Shown: piece by piece, positions 18,141 to 25,005 of the stretch
How positions within the stretch are numbered: position 1 is the first letter of the stretch
Layout of the letters: each line of letters opens with the position of its first letter
Assembly (NCBI GenBank): GCA_964553795.1
Contig: CAZKMR010000014.1
Coordinates: 3,213 to 67,212, forward strand
DNA length: 64,000 nucleotides
Reading direction: 5' to 3'
From: JADLHS01 sp964553795
GTDB lineage: Bacteria > Verrucomicrobiota > Verrucomicrobiia > Limisphaerales > JADLHS01
Made by a program: the position numbers and the translations under genes
The notes under the pieces: model-generated
What the model saw: only the letters and a program-made list of their open reading frames with translations
Databases searched by the model: none
Told to the model about the DNA's origin: nothing

Positions 18141-18989
18141 TCAAGGCGAGTTGGCGCGGGATGTTCCTTGGGACAGATTGTAGGTATCAATCCAATTGAC
18201 TCGCTTGATCCAACGCGCGTGTCCATCGGTGAAGCTCATCAAGCTGCCTTCTTTGCCATGATTATCTTCGGGATCGGGATAGTTGTGGTTGTTTGGCAAG
18301 CTGGAATTGATCGGATCGCGCGTGCCTGAGTCAGCATCCATGATCAAAAAGACATCTGAGGTCGAGAGACGGCGATTGGGAAAGTAGGGATGATTTGCCC
18401 GCATCACGAAACTGTTGATGCGCTTCTCGGTTTTTTTGGGATTGGCAATTCCAGTGCCGGTAAACAATCCGAACACTTCGTAACTCAGCCCATAAAAGTT
18501 GGGTGATTTGGCGAGGGACAATAAATCACCCAGAATATTTTCGCCCGTCGCGGCCTTGGGAATGGTGTAGGTGGTTCGGATACTGTGTTTGGGCGCTGCC
18601 GGACAGTTGAAGGACTTCAGGTTGCTGATGTAACGAGGATAGAGGTACGAGAGGTCGTCATCTGCCGCACCGCGATCGGCATCAGGTGGCGGAGTTCGCG
18701 AGGGATCGGCCACCCAGGTAGGCGCGGTAAAATGGCCATCGTAATCTGAGGCATACATGTGACTGGCCAGGGCGAATTGCTTGTGATTGTTCAAGCAACT
18801 GATGCGATGCGCTTTGGATTTTGCCTTGGATAAGGCGGGCAGAAGCATCGCGGCCAGAATTGCGATGATGGCAATCACCACCAATAATTCAATGAGGGTA
18901 AAAGCGCCCCCCGCTCGCGGCGGGTACGATCGAAGCAAGGGCAATGGATTGCGGTCACGCGAGACAGAGGGCGATTTCATTAGGATCAT
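18141..18989 (-). CDS. Type II secretion pseudopilin-like protein (DUF1559-like style)
   Basis: 282 aa. The N-terminus holds a prepilin peptidase/methylation signal, GAFTLIELLVVIAIIAILAA, followed by MLLPALSKAKSKAHRISCLNN, the hallmark of the greatly expanded pseudopilin-like families of Verrucomicrobiota and Planctomycetota. The C-terminal part ends in the usual SFTDGHARWIKR motif (H-X9-DG type). The long basic leader of ~28 residues is compatible with either ATG (18989 or 18980). Exact function is unknown; such proteins are probably processed and exported by a T2SS-like machine. It lies 15 bp downstream of the PEP-CTERM gene and is likely co-transcribed with it. Confidence 0.87.
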   Translation of the reverse strand: MILMKSPSVSRDRNPLPLLRSYPPRAGGAFTLIELLVVIAIIAILAAMLLPALSKAKSKAHRISCLNNHKQFALASHMYASDYDGHFTAPTWVADPSRTPPPDADRGAADDDLSYLYPRYISNLKSFNCPAAPKHSIRTTYTIPKAATGENILGDLLSLAKSPNFYGLSYEVFGLFTGTGIANPKKTEKRINSFVMRANHPYFPNRRLSTSDVFLIMDADSGTRDPINSSLPNNHNYPDPEDNHGKEGSLMSFTDGHARWIKRVNWIDTYNLSQGTSRANSP

Positions 18990-19004
18990 TGCGGTTTGAG
19001 CTGG

Positions 19005-19928
19005 TCAATTGTTGCGTTGGGCGGAGCGGCGGAACGCCATCGTGGCGCCGCCAAGAATCAGCAAAGTGAGTGCGGTGGGCTCGGGCACGGGATTAGCGCC
19101 GCCGAAGACCATGTCAGGCAGCTTGAGTCCCTCGTACCCGGCATCGCTTGCCGAGGCGAAGGTGATGTTGAGTGGATCGCTCGCCGAGCCATTCAGGATT
19201 GCGCCAAACCAATCGGCGGCGGTCGAACCGGTGGAATCGCCGCGCCGCCCCACATAAAATGCGCCGGCGCTGGTCGGTGGCGTTCCCGGGACATCAACGA
19301 TGTTGCCGTATGCGCTGCTGCCCAGGCCACCGACGCGAAGCGTGATCGCACCATAAGAATAGTCGGTGGCCGCTCCGGTGGCGGCGTCCATGATGCCAAC
19401 AGAATCCGCAATCGTCCAACCGCTCGGCAACTCGAGCACGCCGTCATTATCGGAATCAAGATCCGTGGTGAGAGTGGGGGCGGTGCCCAAACCGATATTC
19501 ACCAGCAACATCGTCGTTGCCGAGTTTTCGAGGTCCACTTGGGTGCCGTCGCCACTGTGACCGACGGTGCTCGCGCCGGTGAGTCCCCAGCCGGTGCCGG
19601 AAGTGTTTTCCAGCACGGTCGCTCCAGCCGTCACAGTTGTGTACTGGCTGGCAGCCTGGCGGGCGAAAAGATAGCCATTGGCACCCAACGAAAATGTGCC
19701 GAGGTCGAAAAACTGATTGATGTCGCCGCGACCGGTCGTGCCCTGTCCTTCGACACTGATGAAGTAATAGCCGGCGAGTGACAGGTTTGGCGTGCCACGC
19801 AACTCGAAGTATTCGTTGCCGGTGTCGGAGCCGTTCGGATTGGTCAGGACTTCATTGATCCAGACTTGAGCGCTGGCGGCGCTGGTGAAGGCAGCCAAGC
19901 CGATTAACGTGTTAATGAGGGGTTTCAT
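19005..19928 (-). CDS. PEP-CTERM sorted exported protein, lamin-tail-like
   Basis: 307 aa. Signal peptide (LINTLIGLAAFTSAASAQ), then VWINEVLTNPNGSDTGNEYFELRGT, which resembles the start of lamin-tail (LTD) domains. The C-terminus is NPVPEPTALTLLILGGATMAFRRSAQR: the VPEP motif, a transmembrane helix and an arginine cluster, the PEP-CTERM signal recognised by exosortase. The mature protein is expected at the cell surface or in the extracellular matrix. A TTAGTGCGTT motif sits 27 bp upstream of the start. Two downstream genes on the same strand also encode exported proteins. Confidence 0.88.
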   Translation of the reverse strand: MKPLINTLIGLAAFTSAASAQVWINEVLTNPNGSDTGNEYFELRGTPNLSLAGYYFISVEGQGTTGRGDINQFFDLGTFSLGANGYLFARQAASQYTTVTAGATVLENTSGTGWGLTGASTVGHSGDGTQVDLENSATTMLLVNIGLGTAPTLTTDLDSDNDGVLELPSGWTIADSVGIMDAATGAATDYSYGAITLRVGGLGSSAYGNIVDVPGTPPTSAGAFYVGRRGDSTGSTAADWFGAILNGSASDPLNITFASASDAGYEGLKLPDMVFGGANPVPEPTALTLLILGGATMAFRRSAQRNN

Positions 19929-19954
19929 ACGGTTCTGATGTTTTGGTTTGATTC

Positions 19955-19964
19955 AACGCACTAA
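19955..19964. promoter_or_regulatory. Candidate operator AACGCACTAA (reverse copy)
   Basis: Reverse complement TTAGTGCGTT matches the motif before the GDPD gene. It lies 27 bp upstream of the PEP-CTERM start at 19928, where a repressor or activator of that gene would bind. Confidence 0.45.
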
Positions 19965-20161
19965 CCTACTGGCCGACCCGCAACGGGCTGACCGTTTCCA
20001 GTCTTGAGAAACTAAATGAGGGAATCAACGGCCAGAAAGTGACGATTCGGAAACGGCTGTAACGCGATTGTAACATCTGATAATCAGTTATTTATGGTAT
20101 AGCAAGCGAGTGACATGGCCGAGCAGGACGATTGACGACTCGATGTCAGTGGCTTGTGGTG

Positions 20162-20174
20162 TTAACGCACTAAG
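20162..20174. promoter_or_regulatory. Candidate operator TTAACGCACTAAG
   Basis: The middle copy of the motif in the divergent region, about 207 bp upstream of the plus-strand gene at 20381. Orientation is the same as at 19955. Confidence 0.4.
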
Positions 20175-20334
20175 TAAAACGGATGCGCTCATTCTGTCAA
20201 TAGTTTTTATGAATAATGTTATTCGCGTGCCGAGTTATGGGATTGGTTCACTGTACGAATTATTGCGATAAATTGCTTCATTCTTGATTTTTGCGGTGAG
20301 GATTTCAGTTGACGCTGCGACGGAATCGTAAATC

Positions 20335-20347
20335 TTAGTGCGTCAAC
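20335..20347. promoter_or_regulatory. Candidate operator TTAGTGCGTCAAC
   Basis: Forward copy of the motif, 33 bp upstream of the start at 20381. Confidence 0.45.
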
Positions 20348-20380
20348 AACCCGCTGCCAAAACGCTAACTTTTTACCAAA

Positions 20381-22102
20381 ATGACGTTTTTCCCCAGATT
20401 ACTGCTGACTTTCCTTTGGAGCTGCGTCGTTGCGCAGGCCGAGGTGATCACTTATTGGGATTTCAATAGCCAGCCTCCGGATCTGAACTTGAGCACCGGC
20501 ACGCTTGCGCCAGTTCACGGCAGTGGCACCGCCCAAACTGTGGGTGGGGTCACGGAGTCATTCACGGCGTCGAACGGATCTTCTGACCTGGTGGAGGACA
20601 ACAGCAACTGGCGCATTAGCGGGTGGCCGTTGCAGGGCACGGGCAACAAAGCGCATGGAGTGCAGTTCGCCGTGAGCACGGTCGGCTATCGCCGCATTCG
20701 CGTGGAGTTCGATTTGCGGAACAGCAATACCGCGAGCAAATACACGCGCTTTCAATACACCACGAACGGAACGGATTTTATTGATCATGTCGTCATCACC
20801 ATGCCGGCGGAAACCTGGGTGAATGAACAGAGCATCAGTCTCGAAGGCGTGCCGGGGGTGGAGAACAATCCCGCGTTTAAGTTTCGCTTCGTCACCGAGT
20901 TTCAAAACACCGCCACCGGTTTGGGCTCGGCGGGCTATGTCCCATCCGCCAGTGGCAGCAGTTATGGTACAAATGGCACGTTGCGCTTCGATCTCGTGAT
21001 GGTTTCCGGCGATCCGCTTTTGCCGGACGTAAATCAAACGGTGAAGTTGTTGAACTACAATGTTTGGGGCGCAAGCGCAACGAACTGGACGACCAACACG
21101 CCACAGGTTCAGGCCATCGGACGGCAACTGGCTTATCTCACGCCAGACGTCGTCACGTTCCAGGAAATTCCCAATATCGGTCTCACCAACATGCCGAACA
21201 TCATCGCGACGTATCTGCCGGGCTATTTTCTCGCGACGAATCGTGTGCCGGATGGCGACAAGGGCAACATGATCGTGAGTCGCTGGCCGATTGTGCGGTC
21301 GCGCTCGCACATGGGTCGGAGTCCGCTCGATGAATGGGGCTACGACGGCGTGTTCACCCGCGATTTGTTTGAGGCGGAGATCGCCGTGCCAAGTTGGAAC
21401 GAACGGTTGCATGCGTTTTCGATTCATCTGAAGGCATTCAACGATCCGGAAAGTGGGCCGCGGCGCGCGGCGGAAGCGAGTGCGGTTTCTAATTTTTTCG
21501 TGAACGTGTTTCTGCCGACGAAAGGGCAGCGGCCGTATTTGTTGGCGGGGGATTTCAATGAAGACATCGCGCGGCCACGTTCGTATGAGCAGGGCGCGAT
21601 GCTGCGGATTATCAATGACGCCACCGGCCTGCAACTCACGACGCCGCGCAATCCGTTCAACAACGACGAGCGGACGCATTCGAGCCAGAACCCGAATCCC
21701 TCCATTCGCTTCGACTACATTCTGCCGGGGCAAATGTTGTTCACCAACATCATGACAAACTGGATTTTTCGGACCGATTATCTGATTCCGTTGCCGGCTG
21801 GTTTGCTGAGCACTGATGTGCAGATCGCGTCCGATCACTTGCCGCTGGTCGCGATTTTCAAGAATCCGTATCGCGCAAATGCGCCGAGCGCGCCGTTTTC
21901 CGCCAAGGTCCAGGTGACCAATCAAACGGCAATCGTGACGTGGGCGTCCGTGTCGGGAAACAAATACGTGGTACGCGGCTCGTTCAATCTCACGAATTGG
22001 TTCAACGTGTCACAAACCATCACGGCGACGGGCCCGAACAGCAGTTGGAGCGGTAGTCTCGTCCCGAATGGCATGTTCTTTCGCGTGCAGGAGATTCCGT
22101 GA
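20381..22102 (+). CDS. Exported EEP-family phosphatase/nuclease with N-terminal module
   Basis: 573 aa. Signal peptide (LLLTFLWSCVVAQAE). Residues 22-205 form the same beta-sandwich module as in the 732-aa protein at 15888-18086 (WDFNSQPPDLNLSTGTLAP; NTASKYTRFQYTTNGTDFIDH). Residues ~220-490 are an endonuclease/exonuclease/phosphatase domain: LLNYNVWG, TFQEIPN, SIHLKAF, LLAGDFNED and SDHLPLVA are the metal and catalytic motifs. The C-terminal ~75 residues (AIVTWASVSGNKYVVRGSFN...FFRVQEIP) are the shared tail module. It probably cleaves extracellular phosphodiesters. The 3' end overlaps the convergent SRPBCC gene by 93 bp. Confidence 0.86.
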   Translation: MTFFPRLLLTFLWSCVVAQAEVITYWDFNSQPPDLNLSTGTLAPVHGSGTAQTVGGVTESFTASNGSSDLVEDNSNWRISGWPLQGTGNKAHGVQFAVSTVGYRRIRVEFDLRNSNTASKYTRFQYTTNGTDFIDHVVITMPAETWVNEQSISLEGVPGVENNPAFKFRFVTEFQNTATGLGSAGYVPSASGSSYGTNGTLRFDLVMVSGDPLLPDVNQTVKLLNYNVWGASATNWTTNTPQVQAIGRQLAYLTPDVVTFQEIPNIGLTNMPNIIATYLPGYFLATNRVPDGDKGNMIVSRWPIVRSRSHMGRSPLDEWGYDGVFTRDLFEAEIAVPSWNERLHAFSIHLKAFNDPESGPRRAAEASAVSNFFVNVFLPTKGQRPYLLAGDFNEDIARPRSYEQGAMLRIINDATGLQLTTPRNPFNNDERTHSSQNPNPSIRFDYILPGQMLFTNIMTNWIFRTDYLIPLPAGLLSTDVQIASDHLPLVAIFKNPYRANAPSAPFSAKVQVTNQTAIVTWASVSGNKYVVRGSFNLTNWFNVSQTITATGPNSSWSGSLVPNGMFFRVQEIP

Positions 22103-22564
22103 GCGGTCGTCAGGCGTGGGCGCGGGAAAGAATTCGCGGAGTTTTTGGGCGCGAAACGCGAAAATTTTTTCAACGTCGCGGCGCACAAAAAGCCAGTTAA
22201 TCAAAGTGCCGCCGGGCGGGCGGTAAATGACTTCATCGCGACAAAGCGTGCCGCCATCGCATGCTTCGAATGTGTGCGTGTGCCGCCAGAGGCGATAAGG
22301 ACCGCGCAGTTGTAGATCCACGAAGTGATGCGGCGGATTCCACTCCACAATCTCCGTTCGCCAGCGCAGCGGAATGCCGCGCACGCGCAAACGATAATCA
22401 ATGAGCGCGCCGGGTTTCATGGGGACGGGACACTCAGTGAGAACTTGAAACCGCAACCACGGCGGCGTGATGGCTTCCAGGTTGCAGGCGTCGGCGAAGA
22501 AGCGAAAAATTTCTTCGCGCGGTCGTGGCAGCCAAATTTCACTCGAAAACTGGAATGTTTTCAT
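22010..22564 (-). CDS. SRPBCC-family (START-like) protein
   Basis: 184 aa. Opening MKTFQFSSEIWLPRPREEIFRFFADACNLEAITPPWLRF and the later GTLCRDEVIYRPPGG are typical of the SRPBCC/polyketide-cyclase-like ligand-binding fold found in many cell-division-inhibitor-annotated proteins beside photolyase/carotenoid regions. No membrane segment. Its ligand is unknown. The C-terminal ~31 codons overlap the convergent exported EEP gene, and the tail after residue ~150 is poorly conserved in character. Confidence 0.75.
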   Translation of the reverse strand: MKTFQFSSEIWLPRPREEIFRFFADACNLEAITPPWLRFQVLTECPVPMKPGALIDYRLRVRGIPLRWRTEIVEWNPPHHFVDLQLRGPYRLWRHTHTFEACDGGTLCRDEVIYRPPGGTLINWLFVRRDVEKIFAFRAQKLREFFPAPTPDDRSRNLLHAKEHAIRDETTAPTAVRARRRDGL

Positions 22565-22608
22565 GACTCAAAGTTTGCCGAGGTTTCCCGCTGTGCTAAT
22601 CCTTTTGT

Positions 22609-22818
22609 ATGAAGAAATTCTTTGCCGCAAACATCGACGGGAAGGGCCGCGCGATTCGCGGGGTGTTGGGTGCGGCGCTGGTAATTGGCGGTGTGATTTT
22701 GTGTAGCTACAACGTCTGGGCGGCTGTCGCGCTGATTTTGTCCGGTGGATTCTGTTTGTTTGAGGCTGTGCGCGGTTGGTGCGTGATGCGCGCTTGCGGC
22801 GTGAAAACGCGGTTTTGA
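22609..22818 (+). CDS. Small DUF2892 (YgaP-TM-like) membrane protein
   Basis: 69 aa. Two hydrophobic segments (VLGAALVIGGVILCSYN and VALILSGGFCLFEAV) and the ending RGWCVMRACGVKT match the DUF2892 family, the membrane part of YgaP-type proteins. The role is unknown; some relatives are linked to rhodanese domains. It stands alone between a minus-strand SRPBCC gene and the convergent CarH-like gene. Confidence 0.78.
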   Translation: MKKFFAANIDGKGRAIRGVLGAALVIGGVILCSYNVWAAVALILSGGFCLFEAVRGWCVMRACGVKTRF

Positions 22819-22824
22819 TTCCGA

Positions 22825-23745
22825 TCAACTCTTGGCGCGCAGTTTTTCTAGAGTTTCGTAAAACGCGCTCAAGTTTTCGTTGCGAAGAAAGCCGCACTTC
22901 TCCAAGGCGCTGGCATAACTTTCCGCCGCGCGACCGCCGGCAATCAGCTTCACTGTTTCCGGGACATTTTTGCGCAGCGTATCCAGTTCGGCGGGCAAGT
23001 AGGGGTCATCGCCGGGAAACACAATACTCAACGCCAGGGCGCGGGCCTGATTGCGCACCACGGCGCCGGCAATTTCCAGTGCCGGCAAACTGGTCCCCAG
23101 ATAAATCACGCGCCAGCCGAGATCGTTGGCCGCGGCGGCAACCATCACCGCGCCCAATTCGTGAACCTGGCCGGCGGGAGTGGCGACGACTATCGTCGGG
23201 GCCGACCCGCTGGCGGGGTAGGGCTTGGAGTGGCGAATGAGAAAATTCCGAATGACCGCGCTCACAAAATGTTCGTGGGCCGCAGTGATGGTTCCGTCCT
23301 GCCAAAGATCGCCGACCCGATGGGCCAGCGGCGCGATCATGCGTTCCAGCAGACCGTGACTGCCGAGTTGCACCGCCGCGCGGCTCAGGATTTGTTCCAA
23401 TTGCGGGGTATCGTTCGCCAATACCGCCGTCAGCGCTTCATCAATCATCGGTGCCACAGTTCGATCTTCGTTCGGCTTTGGCACGAATGCAGGAGTCGGG
23501 GTGGCGACGAGTTCTCGCAGGGTTTCGGTCGGCAGTTGCGCCACGTTACCGATGCTGTGACCGGCGCGAGTCGCAGCATGCAGGAGGGCGAGCCGTTCAA
23601 TTTCGGCATCTGAATAGAGTCGCCGGTTGGTGTCGGTCCGATCCGGTGAAACGGCGTCGTAGCGCTTCTCCCAGATTCGGATCACGTGTGGGGTGAGACC
23701 AGATTTCCGTGCTGCGATTTTAATCGAATGTTGAACTTCCGACAT
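22825..23745 (-). CDS. carH: B12-dependent light-responsive MerR repressor (CarH/LitR-like)
   Basis: 306 aa. Residues ~6-75 are a MerR helix-turn-helix (SIKIAARKSGLTPHVIRIWEKRYDAVSPDR). Residues ~95-170 form a four-helix B12-cap with the W-x9-EH signature (W148, E158, H159) that contacts the upper face of adenosylcobalamin in CarH. The B12-binding Rossmann domain follows, with QVHELG (H195 as candidate cobalt ligand; the usual acidic residue two before it is Q here) and AGGR. CarH tetramers bind DNA in the dark with AdoCbl and fall apart in light, releasing carotenoid genes. The divergent operon encodes a sigma factor, carotenoid enzymes and photolyase, exactly the expected targets. RBS candidate TTAGGTAG is visible upstream. 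Confidence 0.92.
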   Translation of the reverse strand: MSEVQHSIKIAARKSGLTPHVIRIWEKRYDAVSPDRTDTNRRLYSDAEIERLALLHAATRAGHSIGNVAQLPTETLRELVATPTPAFVPKPNEDRTVAPMIDEALTAVLANDTPQLEQILSRAAVQLGSHGLLERMIAPLAHRVGDLWQDGTITAAHEHFVSAVIRNFLIRHSKPYPASGSAPTIVVATPAGQVHELGAVMVAAAANDLGWRVIYLGTSLPALEIAGAVVRNQARALALSIVFPGDDPYLPAELDTLRKNVPETVKLIAGGRAAESYASALEKCGFLRNENLSAFYETLEKLRAKS

Positions 23746-23918
23746 CTACCTAATACATAGACAAAAAGGTAACAGTAGCAAATAAAATTTAACAACGGGA
23801 GGTTTATTTATTCACAATGGCCACGTCAACAATGAGCTATGTGTTTTTTGTCTATGTTAAACAAAATATTGACACTTGTGAAATAGTTAGACAAAATATG
23901 GACATGTTTAACGGCAAC
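23746..23918. promoter_or_regulatory. Divergent light-control region with four TARACAAAA boxes
   Basis: Between the CarH-like gene and the sigma gene. ACATAGACAAAAA (23755-23767) is a perfect inverted copy of TTTTTGTCTATGT (23845-23857). GTTAAACAAAATATTGACA (23856-23874) and GTTAGACAAAATATGGACA (23886-23904) are direct repeats exactly 30 bp apart. Thus TARACAAAA occurs at 23758, 23846 (reverse), 23858 and 23888. TTGACA (23869-23874), 17 bp, CAAAAT (23892-23897) is a plausible sigma-70 promoter lying inside the boxes, so a bound repressor would block polymerase. Operator assignment is inference. Confidence 0.7.
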
Positions 23919-24983
23919 ATGATTCCAGGTGGAGCGATTGCAGGTCGGAGTTCCTCGCGCAAACGAACGGGGGCGACTCAGTTGATCGCGAGCATTAACT
24001 GGCGCAAATCGTTTCGGGCGACTGCTCGAACTCCCCAAACCGATTCGCGGCTGCAGTCGGCTGGAGACGCGCAGAATCCCGCGGTCAATCTCGACCGCCA
24101 GCTATCAGCTCCCGTGCGTGATTCCCGCGCTGAATCTGCCGGTGGTGTTCGTGGTGAAACCGATTCGTTGCTCAGTATCTACATGCGCGAGGCGGGCGAG
24201 GTGAATTTGCTGACGCCGGCCGAGGAAGTCGAGCTGGCCGGGCGCATTCAAAGCGGTGATGAGGCGGCTCGGGAACGAATGATTCGCGCCAACCTGCGGC
24301 TCGTCATCAAGATTGCCCGCGAGTACGAGAATCTGGGCATGCCGCTGTTGGACCTCATCAACGAAGGCAACCTTGGTCTCATGCGGGCGGTGGAGAAGTT
24401 TGACCCGAGTAAAGGCGGCAAACTTTCGACCTATGCCGCGCTCTGGATTCGGCAGCAGATTCGCCGTGCCCTCGCGAGTCAGGGTAAAACCATTCGCTTA
24501 CCCGTGCATGTGGCGGATCGAATTTATCATTTGTCCCAGGCGGAAGTCCGGTTGCGGGCGCGCTTGGGGCGTGACGCCACAGATGAAGAGCTGGCGCAGG
24601 AACTCAATCTTAACGTGGCGCGCCTTGCAAAACTCCGACGCGCCGCGGCGCGGCCCGCCTCCCTCGATGCGCCCTTGGGCGATGAAAGCGCGAGCACCGT
24701 GGCTGAGGTGATTGCGGATGAAAACGCCGCGACGCCGTTTGAGCAGTTTCGGGATCGTACGGAGACGGCGCTGGTTCGCACCCTGGTGGCCCAACTTCCC
24801 GAGCGCGAAGCCCGTATTCTGCGTTTGCGGTTCGGCCTCGACACTGGGCAAGAACAAACACTCGAAACTGTCGGGCGCAAGCTAAAGCTCACTCGCGAGC
24901 GCATCCGCCAACTTCAGAACGTCGCCCTGCACAAACTCCGCCAGATGCTGGAGAGCCCGAAACATTTCCCCCAAACCACCTGA
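23919..24983 (+). CDS. Sigma-70 family RNA polymerase sigma factor (RpoD-like, light operon)
   Basis: About 354 aa. It has a low-complexity N-terminal stretch of ~85 residues followed by sigma region 1.2 (DSLLSIYMREAGEVNLLTPAEE), region 2 (NLRLVIKIAREYENLGMPLL, DLINEGNLGLMRAVEKFDPS, STYAALWIRQQIRRAL), region 3, and region 4 (ALVRTLVAQLPEREARILRLRFGL, ETVGRKLKLTRERIRQLQN). This is a group 2/3 primary-like sigma, not an ECF factor. The frame is open from 23817, but the apparent promoter at 23869-23897 lies within it, so I prefer the ATG at 23919; ATGs at 23898 and 23904 are alternatives. It is 22 bp upstream of the first carotenoid gene, so light should induce sigma and pathway together. Confidence 0.88.
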   Translation: MIPGGAIAGRSSSRKRTGATQLIASINWRKSFRATARTPQTDSRLQSAGDAQNPAVNLDRQLSAPVRDSRAESAGGVRGETDSLLSIYMREAGEVNLLTPAEEVELAGRIQSGDEAARERMIRANLRLVIKIAREYENLGMPLLDLINEGNLGLMRAVEKFDPSKGGKLSTYAALWIRQQIRRALASQGKTIRLPVHVADRIYHLSQAEVRLRARLGRDATDEELAQELNLNVARLAKLRRAAARPASLDAPLGDESASTVAEVIADENAATPFEQFRDRTETALVRTLVAQLPEREARILRLRFGLDTGQEQTLETVGRKLKLTRERIRQLQNVALHKLRQMLESPKHFPQTT

Positions 24984-25005
24984 TTCGCCCGCAACAAACA
25001 CCATC

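Larger units (their letters stand above)
19929..20380. other. Intergenic divergent promoter region with repeated motif
   Basis: 452 bp between two divergent exported-protein genes, clearly more AT-rich than the surroundings in its middle part. It contains three copies of the AACGCACTAA / TTAGTGCGTT motif (19955, 20162, 20335). No tRNA, riboswitch or small ORF was recognised. Confidence 0.6.

Noticed and set aside
19929..20380. Possible riboswitch or small RNA in the divergent gap.
   Set aside because: No conserved aptamer signature, no strong terminator hairpin and no long stem seen; only the short operator-like motif repeats.
20558..21925. 455-codon minus-strand open frame opposite the exported EEP gene.
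   Set aside because: The plus strand encodes signal peptide, catalytic motifs and shared modules, so the antisense frame is a shadow.
23817..23918. Extended N-terminus of the sigma factor beginning MATSTMSYVFF.
   Set aside because: The stretch covers the TTGACA promoter and operator boxes and is AT-rich; GGGAGG upstream is spaced 14 bp from the ATG, too far for a normal ribosome site.
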